Below, piece after piece: positions 1 to 12,100 of a stretch of DNA of 24,555 nucleotides. The notes below the pieces were generated by a model. It was not told the origin of the DNA and did not search any database. It saw only the letters and a list, made by a program, of their open reading frames with translations. This DNA comes from Plakobranchus ocellatus (taxonomy: Eukaryota > Mollusca > Gastropoda > Plakobranchidae), in NCBI GenBank assembly GCA_019648995.1, contig BLXT01002699.1, positions 839,696-864,250 on the forward strand, given 5' to 3'. A program made the translations under genes and the position numbers. How positions within the stretch are numbered: position 1 is the first letter of the stretch; each line of letters starts with the position of its first letter.

Positions 1-20
1 CCCCCCCCCCTTCAATTTAG

Positions 21-143
21 GCCAGTATGGAATTCCACGCAAGTGGTATTTCCCCATCCAGAAGTCCTATTGGTTTGGAGACTCTTTATCATCTAAGGAC
101 AGAACGATGACAGATGCAGAGATTGCTATAGACGAAATCAGAA
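21..143 (+). CDS. ABCA1: Exon 1 of window: cytosolic lead-in to NBD1
   Basis: Acceptor TTTAG precedes position 21; the first two bases finish a split codon, most likely Gly, giving [12 protein letters not shown], a signature stretch between TMD1 and NBD1 in the ABCA1 group, followed by KSYWFGD. The exon ends with one base of a split Asn codon before donor GTAAGC. Upstream exons are outside the window. Confidence 0.9.
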
Positions 144-3100
144 GTAAGCTGGATTGCTCTGAAAGCAAAAGCTACTGTAATATTTTGATCATCAAGAATC
201 TTGATTTTTTTTTTCGAGGATTTAATATCAGACTACAATGGTTTGGATTGGCTAACTTAAATGTCAAACTATATTGATATATTTTACTTTGGAAAGATCA
301 AATTTTCTTACATCTTCCATAGAAATGGGAATCCCCACTACAAATGCCATCAAACCATGTATTTAAAATTTGATGACACGTTTGGTCTCCCTTATCCCCT
401 CTCTTCTCAAAAAGACATTTTTATTATTATTATATACTTTCCCCTCCTGTAATGGACAATAGCTCTGCAGAGCATGAACGAACCCCAACATACCTAAAGG
501 TGTCCTCTCTTTTCTTCAATCATTCCCTTCTTTCCTGTAAGAAAGACTTGTAGCAACACCACTTTCTGCATATTTAATTCACATTTTTTATTTGAACCAG
601 TAACCATTTCTTCCCACATTAATTTTTTTTTTCTTAAAACTCCATGGCTTGTTTACAGCCACTTTGCCTTTAGCTTTAACTCCCTTAGTTGTGGGCTTAA
701 TTCGGTGGATGTGTTGTACATTCCTCATGTGTATTTGTACTGCTATCACAATATAAATCTTCTGGTGACTTTCCATGGCTTTTAGATACAGGTTGAATTA
801 CACATAGGTTTGTTGTTTGTTTTTTTTTCATATAAAATATTCTTGAAATTACATAAGTTTGCAGCGGCTACTTTTTCAAATTTTACCTGGCCTTTAGTAT
901 CGAGTTCCTAACTTCTTTACCTCTCGACCGTCCCCAACCATTCTTCTATCAGACAACAGCGAAGATTTTGAGGCTGACCCCACTGGCCGCACGGTGGGCG
1001 TGGCGGTCAGGAACTTGACCAAAGTATATAACAAGGGAGATAAAGTTGCTGTGGACGGACTAACCATCAACTTCTACGAAGGCCAAATTACATCTTTCCT
1101 AGGCCACAATGGTGCTGGCAAAACAACCACAATGTAATTCTTGCTTCTTTAATTTGCCATTTATATAAATAATTTGTTTGGTCTCATTTCTCATAGAAAA
1201 ACTGGATATCAAGATATAAATCACAATTAGGCAGTGTAAATTGATTTTTATCACTGCTACACAAGATAATTTGCATTTTTCTAAAACTTTCAAATATCAT
1301 TGACACTAAAAGCATAGTTCTTCCCTCTTTCAGGGAATTGTGCTGATTGCATACTATGAAAACGTAAATAAATACTGTATTTTTTTTTTTTTTATTAATA
1401 GCCGCCTGTAGCAGCTTTCATGGTTTAAGCAGGTCTAACCACTGCCTCTCGTGAAAAATGATCAGGATGATTTTATCTTAGATTGTTTATGACAAGAGGT
1501 TTTTTTTAGAATATTGTCTGTTAAAAGTCTTGATTTTAAGTGATGACTGTGAAGTTTTTTGTTTGTTTTTTTTAGGTGAGGAATTTTATGGTTTAAATAG
1601 TGCTGTTGATTTCATATTTTAAAATATGACAAGGAACCTCAAGAGACGAGAGAAAATTGATCTTTACTTCATGCTTTTTTTTTTTTGGCTACTGTAATTT
1701 CTATTTTCTGTGTTTCATCATCTTTTTCAACGATAACTTCATCATTGTGAATTCCCTTTTGTTTCTGTTGCACATTATGCCCCAGGTCTATCCTGACTGG
1801 TCTGTTTCCTCCCACATCTGGTACAGCCTTTGTGTATGGCCGTGATATCTGCACTGACATTGACCACATCCGCAGTGGCCTGGGCATGTGCCCCCAGCAC
1901 AACGTTCTGTTTGATCTGTGAGTCACAGTGATGTTTCTGTGACAATTTTATGTGTTTGTGTGTTATGAGTCTAAATTTAGACCTGAAACGACTCATCTTT
2001 TGATCTAGCCTTGTTTACATGTGATATTCAGTATCATTCTCAAAACAGCTCGGCTAGACCTATTTTTAGTTTACAATACTATTTTGATTTTAGCTTTGTT
2101 GACCGTTTTGACTCTAAGAATTTCTAGAAGGTTCTCCAGGATGTGAAAAAATTGTTTACGGGAAGTTGTTAGATTGTTACCTAGGGACCAGATAATCTTG
2201 AGGCACCACTAGAAAGATCTGGAGAAGTTTACATATGAGGTAAAAAAAATGAGGGTATTTGATTGGTATTATTTAAACCACCTTGATTGCATTCTAGTTT
2301 TTTCTCTGGCATGGGTTTTGTGAGTAAAGTGGACCTAATAAGTGGGTGTATTGCATGACTAGTATTTTCTACACGCTGTGGACAATGGATATAAAAGGAT
2401 AACTGAGAGATGGCTAAAAAAAACTGCTTATGTTTGTGAATTTGTAGAGATATACCTTGCTGTTCTAAAATTGTTGTTCATATAAATCAATAAAATTTTC
2501 GTTCAATTTTTGGCAAGACTTGAAGTGATTTCCGTTCTTTAGTCCATTTAAAAGAACTCATTGCCGCAGGTAGTGCTCAACTAGACCTATAACTCTATAG
2601 CATTAAGCCATTTTGACACCCCCAATGTTTGGAGAAGTTTTAGTAGTATCGGGTTAAATGGTGGCAGTACGTCATGTCTCAATTTTCTATTTTTGTTATT
2701 GATGTACTGACAGGAGTCAGGCTTATCTGTTTTCAATAATGTTAAGAATAAAAATCAATGGTCTGATCATATTAAGCTCCTTATTTTGACAAGCATTTCC
2801 TTCTCTGAATCTCAGTCTGAATGAATGTGCCGCGTTACGTCATAATTTTGTCTTGAGAGTGAAGTTTATAGCGCTGAATTTAGAGCTCTTATTCAAACTC
2901 ATAAATGTTAAAATGCTTACATCTTTGCCTTAGCATCACTGTATCTGTTGTCATGTTGTTATCAGTACAAATATCATAGACTGCAGTTTCAGTGTATGCG
3001 GTGATTTGAAGTGTTCTAGATGTGACTTTGTGACTTATTTGGATTGGCTTTCACACATATTGATTTTGTATTCCAGGCTGACTGTAGAGGAGCACATCTG

Positions 3101-6100
3101 GTTCTACGCTCGCCTCAAGGGTCGCTCTGAGGAGGCAGTGAAGAAAGAAATAAATCAGATGATCAAAGATGTTGGACTGCCAGACAAGCGCAAAGAGGTC
3201 TCGACCAATCTGTCAGGTGAGATATTGAAGCATTGAGAGCGGTCAAAAACCAATAGGTATCTGTGTTTGTGAAGTGAAGCTGACAACATTGTGTAGAATA
3301 ACAAATTTTTTTCTTTCACCCACTTTGTTCAGAAAATTTTTTCTAAATAATATTTGAAAGGTGTATCTTATTTTTGACAATTATGAAAAGTTAACAAAAA
3401 AAAAATAATCAGAATTTTTCCCATTGAAAGAATGCAATTTGGAAATTCTCCTCCACTTAACAGTTTTCTTCATTTTATTGTTTGATTTGACAATTGCTAA
3501 GATTGCTTCAAATGCAGTTGTACTGATTTAATCTGCATTTAATGAGATTTCTAAGATACATATGCACAATAAGTGAAACAGGCATGAATTTACACCTCTT
3601 CACCTCTGACCTCTGTGACCAGGTGGGATGAAGCGTAAACTGTCTGTGGCCGTGGCATTTGTGGGTGGCTCTCGCACGGTAATCCTGGATGAACCGACGG
3701 CTGGAGTGGACCCGTACGCTCGCAGGGCTATTTGGGAGCTGCTGCTGAAGTTTAGGAGAGGTAGAGTGTCTTCTGTACTTTTCTAGCAATTTCTTTATAT
3801 TATTTTTCTCCTTGAGCTTTGATGTTGATTTAAAAATGTTCTAACTGCAACTGCAGACTCACTTACACTGACATCCAGACATATGTAATAATCTAGTAAT
3901 ACTAAACACAGCTGTTTTGACAATTTTGACATGTTTTTCATATAACCCCTTTTCCCATTGATAAGATCAGGAGATTTCCACCTGTTTTGTGGGATTTAAC
4001 TGTGCTGTTTATTTTATCTCATTTTTTATCTGTTTGTCTGTTTGTTTATTCCCCTACAGATTTGTTAGAATCAGCTTAGAACAAATGTCAAGAATCTTAC
4101 CGGATCTCATATCAATTTGTCTTGAAGCTCAGGAAGAGTCGAACCCTCACTCTTTGCCTGAGACTCATGCTCGTATTTTCCATTCATAACCTTGTTGTTT
4201 GTGTATTCTCTTAACAACTGTAACAAAGTTCTTTCCCCATTGTTCCACAATCCATCAGGAAGAACAATCATCTTGTCCACTCACCACATGGACGAGGCTG
4301 ATGTGCTCGGTGACCGTATCGCCATCATCTCCCAGGGAAAGCTGTGCACTGTGGGTTCCAGTCTATTCCTTAAGAACCGCTTTGGTAGCGGTTACTACCT
4401 GACTTTGGTCAGAGAGAATGGGACGTCCAGCTTTGCTGAACATGATGACCGTTCATTTTCTGGCATCAGCAACTCGAGTCGGCCGTCCACTGCCACCAGT
4501 GTGAGAACCATTGTAGATGTCAAGGTGAGATAAACAGAAAATTTACAACTTAATGTTTGAGAACTATTGTAGATGTTCAGGTGAGATAGGCAGACAGTGT
4601 ACAGGTAGATGTTTGAAGTTTTAGATATGAATAGGAGACTTGAAATGGATGGATAGTATATAAATGAAAATGATATGCTGAGGAAGAGAGAGAGAGACAT
4701 AGACTCTTGCAATTATGATTTCTTAAGCTTCTTGATGTCAATTTTATTATCCTTTCGTCAAATCTCCTTGTAATTTTTTGTACTTTGCAAAGGCTGCAGT
4801 CGGTGGAGAGGGTGATGACGAGGGTTATGATGAGAAAAACAGTGAGGACTCCAACTCAAATGATGACGTGCCAGTTCCTCTGAAGCCTCCAAGAGGGGCC
4901 AGCAACATGATTCCTGGTAAGGAGGGGGAGGAGTGGGAGGGAGTTAAGAACAAAAGCAAACAGATTCAATTCCGCCAGTTCTGCAAGAGCTCAGAATCCT
5001 CTGTCTTAGCTCCAGGTTTCAAATGCACTGTTTCATCTTCGAGTTTGCCAGTAAAGATTTATTATTAAACTTCAGATTCAACCTTTTTACTGTCCTGCAT
5101 GTGCAGCTGTTGACGTTTTTGGTTGGTTTTTTTTTTTTTGTTTTGAAACCTTTAAAACATTCTCTGAAGTGATCCATGAAGGGCAAGACAAGACACGATG
5201 GAGAAAGAGAAGACACACTTTATCTGGGATGCATTGCCCAAGAAGCAACAGCTTTGACACAAACTGCATCCTTGAGCTGTGTTCAGTGTTCATTGTTGAT
5301 GTTTCTTGTCTTTTTACAGAGAACAGATGGTTCTGCTTTGTGAATGAAACTATTTCTTGCAGCTTTAGATTTCATTACTATCGCTTATCTTATCACTGTT
5401 TGCAGGAAGTCAGAAAAAAGAAAATGTTTCACTTTTATGTGGTTTCATCTATGTAATGTTTTTCTAACCTTAAGCAATGAAATATTTTAGCTCTAGTGGA
5501 CAACTTTTTTTCTTCTTTACTTCATAATTCAGTTGCCATCTCATCCTTTGGAGCCCAGATTTCATACTGTTTTGTAGTAGTTCCTAGGTGATGATCTTGC
5601 TCATTTATGATCACGAAGTTCAACCTTCCCTCCTGACGACCTCTTTAAAAGTGACTACCAGCACTGACAATCACTTTCCTTCAAATCCCCTAAATTTTTC
5701 CCTCTATTTTGATCCCTTCTGTCGCGGGTTCGAGCCCTGCCATCGGCGCCCCGGCCTGACGGAGGGCTTTAAAGCCTGAGATCACCTTATTGTGGACTGG
5801 CTATATACAAAAAACCCAAAAAAACCCCTCTATTTTGATACTCCTTTGATGCCAAGATGTGTCCAGTGCAACCTTGAGCAGCCTATTTACCAACCTACTC
5901 TGGGATAGCCATAGCTCATCTGGTAGGGCAGTTGGCTACCAAATCAGAGGTTCAAGGTTCGAATCCCAGTCCAGACCATCTTAATTTTTCATTGCTCCTC
6001 TGTGTCCATCCAGCACTAAATGGGTAGCTAAGTCTTTTAAGACTGGGCAAAAGTAAAGGCAGCAAGAAAAGCAATGGCAAACTACCTCATAATGCTGTAA

Positions 6101-9100
6101 GCCAAGAACAATTGGGACCCTACTCCTGGTTCCCCAATGCTTGGACTAAATGTGGGACCCACTTTAATTCCCCTTTACTCTGTAAATAGCCTTTTCAAGC
6201 CTACCATTCTGAGCCATTACCTGCCGGGGAGGTGATGCCTCAATTTTTTTGCCTGCCCTTTTTTTTTCACCCATCCTCCTTCCCTCTCCATCTTGTTTGG
6301 TGTGATGACTGAAATTGATAAAGAGGGGTGGTGACTAGTCACATGCTGGTAAGGAGGGGAAGAAGGAGGGAGAGTGGCAAGTTAAGGAGTGGACCATCTA
6401 GGGCCACCGAATGGGCCAGTCAATTGGCATTTTTTTGCATCTGCTTTTGCACAACAGGTGTGTGCCAGATGAGGGGGGGGGGGGGGGGTGCATAAGAAGA
6501 AAGGGATTAGTGGCAGAATAAATCAGTGTGCTTGTATGGTTTTGTTATGTCTGTCAACAAGCACTGACACTCTGTCTACTGAAGGTAGGAGTAACAGTTC
6601 TGTTTGGATGGCATATTATTTCAGTTTTTTGAGACAGAGAAAGTTCAAGAAAGGCTGCCTGTGTACCTTTCAATTTTTTTTTTTTTTAAATAGATGTCGC
6701 AAGTATATATGCATGGTCATGGAGGTTTTGGGTGTACCTTTAATGTTTTATTTTTATTTTTAAATACATGTTGAATACCTCTATATGAGCATTCCTTTAT
6801 TTAGTTATAGAATGTCCAAGGTGGTGACTATAAACCTTTTAGGTTGATTTTTCTTATTTGGTCTCATTAAGTTTTGAGTTACATTAGCAATTTGCATCAT
6901 CATATTGCCAGCGCACCTGGCCTACAATTACACAAACTTTTGTTTACTCTTTGGATTGATCCATTGCCCAAGACGACCATTCGTCTGAGGCAGCCACATT
7001 TGTCTATGATCATCAGTGGTCACTGTGACCAGCTTTGACATTATTACACACACACACAAAAGAATGTCAAGTGTTGGTAGCAGTGGTTACTGTTATATGT
7101 TGGTCACCAATTGGTGGTTCCTGCTAGGTGATTGTCACTTATTAATGTTGCTGTCGAGTATTGGTCACTGATTAGTGATTACTGTCGAGTGTTGGTCACT
7201 GATTAGTGATTACTGACGAGTGTTGGTCACTGATTAGTGGTTACTGTTGAGTGTTGGTCACTAATTAGTGGTTATTGTTGAGTGTTGGTCACTAATTAGT
7301 AATTACTGTTGAGCATTGGTCACTAATTAGTGGTTATTGGTAGGTGTTGATCACTAATCAGTCATCCACTATTCCAGGTTTCAACCTGAGCCGCCTGACA
7401 GCGTTTGTGCAAGGATTTGTGCCTGGGGCCGTCCTTGTCGAGGACAACAGTATGGAAGTGTGCTTCCGCCTGCCAGAGGATACCGACCATGCACAGAAGT
7501 TCCAGCGCCTGTTTGCTGCCCTAGAGTTCTCCCACAAGGACATGGGCATCTCAAGCTACGGCATCTCTGACACAAACCTTGAGGAGGTGGGTACTTAAGC
7601 ATTTCTCTTGCTGCTTTAGTCGTAACTTTGTCTTTAATCTCATGGCATCAACTTTTATGTCTCTCTGACTAGAGTCTGTATCTGGATGTCAAGGTAGTCA
7701 ACCTATATCGATTAAAAGACTGCTGTATGTTTGAAAACATGAATATGATCCTTTTAAACTTCTTGTTCTCGGAGCAAACTTTTATCTCAGATTAAAAGGT
7801 ATTCTAACTTTTGTCTGAGCCAAAGACTTGCGAGTTTGGACTAGCCAGTGCTACAGCATTGAGTCTTTAAGGCAAATTATGGAGGATGGCATCAATAAGG
7901 AGTTGAGAGAATATAAACAAACTAGTTTCTGTGTAACCCGTTCTTTGAATGGATTAGTGGAAATGCAACACCGTGATTCAGAAGAGAGAAAGGAAGAGGG
8001 AGAGAGAGAGTGTAGATATCGTACAAATAATCCAAATGTTGACATGAGATGCTGCTCTAGATCTAAGTGAACCTGAAACCTTGATCTAAATAGTATTGTG
8101 TGCTGTATGAAATAAAATGTGATGCAGAGATATTCCCTAATCTATTAATTACTTAGAATACAGCCCACAGGGCTAGACCAAGAACGTCACAAGGAAGGGG
8201 TTCTATTGGGGAGGGAGAGGAATGTGACGAATTTTTGCAGTTTTAGAGTGGAAATATGGCCTCTGCTGGCATTAAATTAGTACATAATCAACTTCAACAG
8301 GTACATAACTTTTGCAGGGGCAGGGATTCTGGAAACCTTGAATCCCCCTTTCCAAATTGATCTGGCCCTGGCCCTCAATTAGAGCAAAGCTATAATTAGG
8401 CCTTGAATCTAGATCTATAATTAGACCTAGGACTAGATCTAATGATGCCCTGATTTCGATATCAAAGCTAGAATGTAGAACTTCCTTCAATATAGCCCAG
8501 ATGAAAGTAATTGATTATTGTATCTCTATGGCTTCAATGTAAACATTCATAAACCGAAAATATATACATTTGAAATTAGCGTCACAGCTGATCGTAAAAT
8601 TCTAAATTATATTTTGAGGAAACAAAAATAGGAGTAGGTAGGCTTTGGATTTCTAGACATAATCTGTGCATTTCTATATTATTGTCAAGGGAAGTCACTC
8701 AGTGTGCTTCTGATTGCCTCCCTGACTGGTCTCAAGCCAGTTAAAAAAAATGTAAAGTAGGTCAGAATCGGGAACCAGGAATAGAATCCTGATCCTACTT
8801 TGCATACTGGCATTGCTTTCCTCGCCGCCTATACTTTTATAGGGTCAAGACGTAGCTATAAGTTTAATGCTGGACAGACTCGGAGGAGAAATTAAAAATT
8901 GAACTAAACAGGCTCAAGACAGTAGGGTAAAAAAAACCAGAAAAACAAAAAACTATAATTTGTATGTAAAACTTTTGAAACATAGATTGTGAATTGTCAT
9001 CTAGTTCACACAGAAACTTTGATTTTTATTTCTGTCAAGTTTGCCTGAGCCAGTAAAGACAGCAACTAGCTTTATTTTTTGTAAGTATTTAATTCATCTG

Positions 9101-12100
9101 TATACTCTCATCAGGTGTTCCTGAAAGTGGCCTCGGAAAATTCAACATCAGAGGAGGGTGACGAGAACCTGCGCAGTCAACTGGAAGTGCTCTCAGAAAG
9201 TCAGTTTAGCGTTTCATTTCTGCTGGGTTTTTTGGTCAATTTACTGTGAAATTTTCCTTTGTTTTTGTAGGTAAAATCTTTGCATAAGTTATCATGATGC
9301 ATAAAGTTATTTTTAAACTAATGTGTTCTTTTGTCCTATAAAGTAACTGTATGTGTCTATCTTGTCCTTGTAAATTTAGGTTCTCTCATGTTAATGTGTA
9401 GAGATTCCTACCTCTTTAAAAATTTATTCTTTTCCATCTTTATCCTAAGCCATTAGAAATGAGTCAGATTATTTCGTTTAATTTTTTGATGCATGTAGCT
9501 CGCTATGTCATTTATTGATTCCATCTTTATACAGAGCACAATTAAACTATCAAGAAGTCACACTGTCAAAAGTGTAATGTTTATTTTGATCTTTCATAAA
9601 CTTAGTTTTGTTTAATGTTCATTTTTAGTTTTAAAGAGCCAGATTCATATATGTTGCTTACAGTTTATGTAAGTTCATCCAGACTTTGCAGAGAGTTAGT
9701 TTTATGTAAGGTTCATTTATAACTTACAGTTTGTTTGAGACTCATTAATAGATTAGAGAGAGTCAGTGTTATTGAAGGTGCATTATGTAGCTTGCAGAAA
9801 GTCACTTTTTGTGATGGTGTCAGCTCTCTGTGTCTGGTGTTACAGATGGCAAATATCCTCGACCAGTGTCCAGACTAAGCAGACGTAAAAAGATGAAAAC
9901 AAGCCTGTTTGCCATGACTTACCGCAACCGAGTGAACAGCTCTGTGGAGAGGCTGGTGGAAGATATGGATGACACAGGTAAGAAATTGAGAGAGGATGGG
10001 CGAGAAAAAGAGGGGGAAAGAGAGAGAGAGAAATAGGGAGGGGGGCAGGATCATAGAGAGGGAGATGGAAGAAAGAAGGAAAGTAGGAAAAAAAAGATTG
10101 AGCAGGAAAGGAGGAGAAAAGGGGGCAGGGGGAAGGTATTTTGCAATTTTTATGGTAAAATTTTATTATATTGATAGTTGGCATTCACTGTTGTAATTAC
10201 AAAGGTCAGATCATTCATTGTATCAAAATTTTCTTCTTTAGCAAAATATCAATCTGTGATGAAAAGAAGTGTACATTAAATTGTGCAAAACCTGGGGAAA
10301 AGTGAACTGTGAGGAAAAAAAGGGAGCAGACTAATGGAGCTTGCCTGGTTCTTCAACTGCTGGAATTTTCCTTACTTTTCACATCATATAGTTTTTTTTT
10401 TCTCAGAATTATCCTCCTGTAGAACTATCTAGTAAAAGTTAAACAAGAATTTCTGCCTGTGTTCTGGGCAGCCAAAGCTATGTGTGCAACGAATGTATAT
10501 GGTGCTGTGGTAGATGGTCTTAAAACTCATATTTTTAGTGTAAAGGCCTTGAGATATTTTTTCCTTTTTTTTTTTTTAGTAAGATTTTAGTCATAAAAAT
10601 TTTTGTAAATGAAAAGCTAATGAATCAACATCAATCTTCAGAGAGCAGAAAATTTGGCTTTAATATATTGTATGGGGAATCAAAAGTTGGGATAGTTGTG
10701 AATTTTTGTTAGCCATCAGATAGGAAAATTTTTGTCCAGCATGACATTTTTTAAATCATTTATTTTGCTAAGGAGCTTTTCAAAAAACCCCCCCTCTCTC
10801 TCTTTCTCTCTTTCTCTCTCTCTCAGTTATCTTAAAACTCAAGTTCTGGAAATCAATTTTGCACAATGAATCAAAAAACAAATTCAGAAAGAAAGCAAAT
10901 TTTTCCAACATTCTTTGTTCCAACCTCTACTAAATGTTTCAGGTTGGTTAAACGAGTAAAATTGTTTTCTAAAGTATTTCAGGTATTTCATCCAGTTTAA
11001 TGTCTTTTTGAGCTTAAGGAGTGGATTGGAATCTGTGTATTTGATACCTGTTTGGAAATGTTTTAAAACTGTATCTGACTTTGTTTTCTTCTGTATCAAA
11101 GGGAAGAAGGGAGGAACAAACTACGGTAAACTCATTGTTCTCCTCTTGCTCTGTACTTTCTCTGTGTGTAGTCGTAGCTGCCAGGTTTTATGTATTTTAT
11201 TTATCAGCTGAATCTCTCAAGCTCTGCTGGTCAAGATTGTTATTTTGCAAAGTTAAATGTGCCTTAATCAAAGAGGTTTGTACATGTGTGGCATGATTGA
11301 AAAAATGTTTGTGGATTATATATGATTACAGGTAAGTAATATCTTCTATAGAGCCACAGAAGGAGGCAACTTTCTCTTCAGAATTCAGTCAATTTTTTTT
11401 TTTATAGGAGATTCTTAGAAAGTTTGGAGCATGGCATGAAATGGAAGCGTGATTGAATAATTCAGCTCAATTTTCTTAAAAAAAAACCTCTTGAGAACTT
11501 AGAGGAGAAGTTGTTGAAGTAATGGATGTCGAGTTTGTATTAGAAGAATTTTGGGATTTTTTTGCTTCAACTTATCCTCTTCTCACTTGAATGGCAGTGT
11601 CTTTGTCTTCGCATATATGTGTCTGTTTGCATGTCTTCATGTTTTAGCTTTTGAAAGTTAAAAAAAAGTTTGTTTTTTTAATGTGGTCACAATCTCTCTC
11701 CTCTGCCATGAAATCTATCATTTAAGTACAGCAAGGGCTAAGGTGATGTTAAAAACAGGGACTGAGTCCTCTGTGGTCAAAGTTGATGAAAATTATTGTA
11801 TTGAATGAACCACACCCAGCATCAGATGATGACATCCCATTTGCATGGGCCACATATATATATATATGTCATATGTGTGTGTTAACCCATTTTGTCAGTT
11901 TGGCTATGTCTATACAATAATTTTGCTTTGTTTTGAAGCATGGCCAGCAAGTTTATGTTGATCTATTCCAAGTGTATCACAAAAACTGAAGGCAGTCCTG
12001 AGCAAACTTGTGAAAAAAAAGGTGCCATTATCCAACATGTGACATGAAATGAAATTGTCAAGCAATAGTTTAATGTGGAAATATGATTATCACTTTGCCA

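Larger units (their letters stand above)
4917..7377 (+). other. Intron 7
   Basis: A 2,461-bp intron holding a truncated tRNA-like SINE (5718-5830), a fuller tRNA-SINE (5904-6175), a G16 run (6473-6488), an AC microsatellite (7046-7058) and a 31-bp minisatellite that reaches the acceptor. The rest shows nothing recognisable. Confidence 0.85.

Noticed and set aside
4778-5068. Longer exon 7 reading on past 4916 to 5068
   Set aside because: The GTAAGG donor at 4917 and phase match to exon 8 explain the exon; the extension is purine-rich intron sequence ending in a stop.
5904-5977. Functional tRNA gene
   Set aside because: A and B boxes are good, but acceptor and anticodon stems do not pair properly and the sequence continues into a SINE body found elsewhere inverted.
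9840-10196. Pro/Ser-rich minus-strand and Arg/Glu-rich plus-strand open frames
   Set aside because: Products of the polypurine tract and the antisense of exon 10.
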